DNA of 17,015 nucleotides from an uncultured Bacilli bacterium. GTDB taxonomy: Bacteria; Bacillota_I; Bacilli_A; RF39; UBA660. A program made the translations under genes and the position numbers. This document shows positions 14,994-17,015 of this stretch, in pieces; position 1 is the first letter of the stretch; the number at the start of each line of letters is the position of its first letter. The stretch lies in the NCBI GenBank assembly GCA_949280095.1, contig CASDHD010000013.1, forward strand, positions 1-17,015. The letters are read 5' to 3'. The notes below the pieces were generated by a model. It did not search any database. It saw only the letters and a program-made list of their open reading frames with translations, and was not told where the DNA came from.

Positions 14994-15023
14994 TTGAAAG
15001 AAAATCACCTAATTGCATACAAT
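14994..15023 (+). promoter_or_regulatory. Promoter of ylbD, SigE-like -10 inside a hairpin loop
   Basis: CATACAAT (15016-15023) matches the SigE -10. A SigA reading is also possible: TTGAAA at 14994, 18 bases, TACAAT. Start of transcription near 15030 would fall just at the ribosome site AGGTGA. Both readings place the promoter within the hairpin at 15001-15038. Confidence 0.45.
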
Positions 15024-15040
15024 GTAATAGGTGATTTTTT
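15001..15040 (+). terminator. 11-bp hairpin plus T6: terminator that also masks the ylbD ribosome site
   Basis: AAAATCACCTA pairs perfectly with TAGGTGATTTT, and the T run continues to 15040, one base before the ylbD ATG. For RNA from upstream this is a good terminator. Its 3' arm contains AGGTGA, the only ribosome site for ylbD. Confidence 0.65.
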
Positions 15041-15412
15041 ATGGCTACAAAAGAGGAATTTAAGAATTTTGCAAGACTTCATCCAGAACTTGTTCATTAT
15101 ATAAAAAATGGAGAAGCAACTTGGCAGAAATTTTATGAAATTTATGATATTTATGGAGAAGAAGAAAATGCTTGGCAAGATTATTTTACAAATGCAAATA
15201 CCACTACAAGTAATAATACTTCTTATAATTTTAAGTCTTTAACAGATAAAATTAAAAATATAGATTTGTCATCTATTCAGGAACATATTGGAACTGCCCA
15301 GAAAGCTTTAGGAATTGTTCAAGAATTAACGAGTAAAGGAACATCTTCTACTGCATCAGAAGTAGCAGATATTGCAAGCCCAAGACCAATTAATAAGATA
15401 TTTGAGGATTAA
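15041..15412 (+). CDS. ylbD: YlbD-like putative spore coat protein
   Basis: A 123-residue protein whose first ~45 residues carry the YlbD pattern: EEFKNFARLHPELVHYIKNG, then ATWQKFYEIYDIYGEEENAW, matching the B. subtilis family motif of a HP-L-(I/V) helix followed by TWQ-LYE and a G-E-x-x-W end. The middle is a Thr/Asn/Ser-rich linker and the C-terminal half a helix (SLTDKIKNIDLSSIQEHIGTAQKALGIVQEL). YlbD is annotated as a coat protein of the mother-cell line; its exact role is not known. The ribosome site AGGTGA lies six bases before the ATG, inside a hairpin. Only three bases separate its stop from the next gene, a YlbE-like protein, the same pairing as in Bacillus. Confidence 0.65.
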   Translation: MATKEEFKNFARLHPELVHYIKNGEATWQKFYEIYDIYGEEENAWQDYFTNANTTTSNNTSYNFKSLTDKIKNIDLSSIQEHIGTAQKALGIVQELTSKGTSSTASEVADIASPRPINKIFED

Positions 15413-15415
15413 AAG

Positions 15416-15637
15416 ATGGAATTTTTATTGCAACAAAAATTAGAGGAAGATAAAAAAATGGCAACTTTTTTAAAACTAAATTCGTATTGGTACAAAGACC
15501 TTAATCGAAATTCTGATTCTTACAAAAATTTTGTTACAGCAATGAAAGATAAATATCATTTAAAAGTGACAGATAAATTGAGTGATGCAATCGATAATAT
15601 TGATATTATTAGCGGAATTTTAGACACTTTAAAATAA
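15416..15637 (+). CDS. ylbE: YlbE-like protein
   Basis: A 73-residue protein with the YlbE-type signature FLKLNSYWYKDLNRNSDSY (19-37) followed by a helical tail (KVTDKLSDAIDNIDIISGILDTL); the family pattern is F-(I/L)-R-x-x-P-x-WYR-x-L-S-R-N-P. The proline is lost, as it reads N-S-Y. GAGGA lies seven bases before the ATG at 15416; a second candidate start, ATG 15458, also has AGAGGA ten bases upstream, but would cut most of the N-terminal helix. It sits directly after ylbD as in Bacillus, and this context raises confidence. YlbE function is unknown; spore-coat association is inferred from ylbD. Confidence 0.6.
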   Translation: MEFLLQQKLEEDKKMATFLKLNSYWYKDLNRNSDSYKNFVTAMKDKYHLKVTDKLSDAIDNIDIISGILDTLK

Positions 15638-15644
15638 AACTTAA

Positions 15645-15673
15645 TTGACTACTCTTCATTTCTTTTGTATAAT
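15645..15673 (+). promoter_or_regulatory. Near-consensus SigA promoter of the major-pilin-like gene
   Basis: TTGACT, 17 bases, TATAAT: the strongest promoter in the window, one base from consensus. High expression fits a major pilin subunit. Confidence 0.75.
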
Positions 15674-15705
15674 GATTGTGATACTAGATAGGGATGGTAG
15701 TCTTT

Positions 15706-16167
15706 ATGGATTTAAGAAAGAATAAAAAAGGTTTTACGTTGGTAGAACTTTTAGCTGTTATTGTTATTTTGGCTGTAATTATCCTAATTGCATCTAATAG
15801 TGTATTGTCACAAATGGATAGGGCACGTAAGAATGTACTCGCAAGTGAAGGTAATATTTTAATTGATTCTGCTAAAAATGCTTATCAATTTGCTATTTTA
15901 GAAGGTGGAATTAAAACAGGTAGTGCATGTTTTTCATTAGAGTATTTATATAAAGCAGGTCTTTATAGTAAAGGAAAAGAAAAAGATAACTATACGGGAA
16001 GTGTTTTAGTAAAGCCTGAAGGAAATATCGTAACATATACTTATTGGATTAGTAATGGAAGTTTTGTTGTTTCAGGAGAAACTGGAACAAATGGAAATGG
16101 AGCAGTCGCTGGAACAAGTGCCTCTGAAAATTGCGGTAATGTCACTGGTGCTAATATGTTTAATTGA
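15706..16167 (+). CDS. Type IV major-pilin-like prepilin
   Basis: The leader MDLRKNKKG is followed by FTLVELLAVIVILAVIILIA: a prepilin-peptidase site after Gly9, Phe at +1, Glu at +5 and a long N-terminal helix, as in type IV pilins and ComGC-like pseudopilins. The 154-residue size and the typical ARKNVLASEGNILIDSAKNAY helix continuation favour a major or pseudopilin subunit. The C-terminal globular part has two cysteines (GSACFS and SENCGN) placed like the disulfide loop of type IV pilins, and ends Gly/Thr/Asn-rich. I prefer ATG 15706 over ATG 15694, as the shorter leader is typical and GGGATGG can serve as ribosome site. A single-gene unit with a very strong promoter. The pilus assembly genes must lie elsewhere. 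Confidence 0.75.
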   Translation: MDLRKNKKGFTLVELLAVIVILAVIILIASNSVLSQMDRARKNVLASEGNILIDSAKNAYQFAILEGGIKTGSACFSLEYLYKAGLYSKGKEKDNYTGSVLVKPEGNIVTYTYWISNGSFVVSGETGTNGNGAVAGTSASENCGNVTGANMFN

Positions 16168-16232
16168 TTAAGATGGACTTTTGTTCTTCTTTTTTTTGTC
16201 TCTTTATGAGATAATAATTGTGGTGAAGAAAA

Positions 16233-17015
16233 ATGATTATTGGTTGTCATGTTAATTTTACAAATGAACAATTACTTGGAAGCGTAAAACAAGCGCTATC
16301 TTATGGAGCTAATACGTTTATGTTTTATACAGGAGCTCCTCAAAATACGATACGTAAAAGTCTAGATGAAAATTTAATTAAAGAAGCTCATGCATTAATG
16401 AAAGAAAATGGAATAGAAATTAAAAATGTAGTGTGTCATGCACCTTACATTATTAATCTTGCTAATAATAAAGATCCTGAAAAATGGGACTTTAGTGTTC
16501 GTTTTTTAAAACAAGAATTAGAAAGATGTAAAACACTTGGAATTTCTTATATTGTGATACATCCAGGTAGTGCTGTTGGAATAGAGAGAAATATTGCTTT
16601 ACAAAATATTGCTGATGCCCTAAATTTAGTCATTGATGAAGACTTGCCGATGATTTTATTAGAGACGATGGCTGGTAAGGGAACAGAATGTGGTTGTACA
16701 TTTGAAGAATTACAAGAAATCTTATCGATGGTAAAATCTAGTCATATTGGAGTCTGTATCGACACATGTCATATGAATGATGCTGGATATTCGATAGAAG
16801 AATTTGATACTCTTCTTAGTCAAATTGATTCAACAATAGGTTTAGACAGAGTACATTGTGTGCATGTAAATGATAGTAAAAATATACAAGGTTCTCATAA
16901 AGATCGCCATGAAAACTTAGGACTTGGAACCATCGGTTTTGATGCTCTTTTAAAGGTTGTGATGCATGACAAATTAAAAGATGTTCCTAAAATATTAGAA
17001 ACACCTTATGTAGAC
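16233..17015 (+). CDS. nfo: Endonuclease IV (AP endonuclease), 3' end outside window
   Basis: Endonuclease IV cuts DNA 5' to abasic sites in base-excision repair, using three zinc ions in a TIM barrel. All metal ligands expected in the visible part are present: His in VVCHAPY, His in VIHPGS, Glu in ILLETMAG, Asp and His in CIDTCHMNDAGY, His in HCVHVND, Asp and His in KDRHENLGLG, and Glu in ILETP at the very end. NDSKN and GLGTIGF are further signatures. The frame stays open through 17015 (261 codons); family members are roughly 275-300 residues, so only a short C-terminal piece is missing. The start ATG 16233 has GGTGAAG a few bases upstream. No clear promoter or terminator is seen in the 65 bases before it. 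Confidence 0.92.
   Translation, partial: MIIGCHVNFTNEQLLGSVKQALSYGANTFMFYTGAPQNTIRKSLDENLIKEAHALMKENGIEIKNVVCHAPYIINLANNKDPEKWDFSVRFLKQELERCKTLGISYIVIHPGSAVGIERNIALQNIADALNLVIDEDLPMILLETMAGKGTECGCTFEELQEILSMVKSSHIGVCIDTCHMNDAGYSIEEFDTLLSQIDSTIGLDRVHCVHVNDSKNIQGSHKDRHENLGLGTIGFDALLKVVMHDKLKDVPKILETPYVD

Noticed and set aside
5836..16167. Mollicutes-type code with TGA as tryptophan
   Set aside because: TGA ends real genes (5836-5838, 16165-16167), and tryptophans are encoded by TGG.
16168..16232. Terminator or promoter between the pilin and nfo
   Set aside because: There is a T run and a GATAAT, but no convincing stem and no -35 at suitable spacing.
1..17015. CRISPR array, tRNA, rRNA, insertion sequence or integrase
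   Set aside because: No regularly spaced repeats, cloverleaf-like segments, rRNA landmarks or transposase/integrase motifs were found on either strand.

Overview
The window is AT-rich bacterial chromosome from a spore-forming member of the Bacillota, most like an uncultured gut Bacilli or Erysipelotrichia-type lineage. The evidence is low-GC codon use, AGGAGG-like ribosome binding sites, several endospore genes (SpoVID-like, YsxE-like, YlbJ, YlbD-like, YlbE-like), a SepM/YlbL protease and a ParE/ParC topoisomerase IV. TGA is an ordinary stop and tryptophan is TGG, so this is the standard bacterial code and not the Mollicutes code.

Layout. At 1-992 is the tail of a modular surface protein, followed by a terminator. 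At 1106-2672 is a spoVID-ysxE pair behind a SigE-like promoter, with a small convergent membrane protein (2643-2852, minus strand). At 2967-5193 are two tandem paralogous membrane-anchored surface proteins. They share a 183-bp stretch that is identical base for base, while their extracellular parts have diverged. The second copy is broken only by a run of eight G near its start; seven G would restore the frame, so it looks like a phase-variable gene caught in the off state. At 5257-6434 are two overlapping type IV prepilin-like genes. Next come ylbJ (minus) and ylbL (plus), divergently arranged, and a secreted SipW/TasA-type protein (8428-9063).

parE (9232-11139) and parC (11976-14495) are separated by a decayed DinD/Bro-N family gene (about 11148-11963). 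After parC come an unrecognised protein made of two repeats (14529-14990), a hairpin that combines terminator, promoter and ribosome-site features, a ylbD-ylbE-like pair (15041-15637), a type IV major-pilin-like gene (15706-16167) with a near-consensus promoter, and the first 261 codons of endonuclease IV (nfo), cut by the window end.

Two themes stand out. One is cell-surface biology: three modular surface proteins, three prepilins and one secreted protein, with signs of recombination and homopolymer-based on/off switching. The other is a pared-down spore-coat set. The most notable candidate system is the poly-G-switched, cassette-sharing surface-protein family at 2940-5193, which also seems to include the gene cut off at the left edge.
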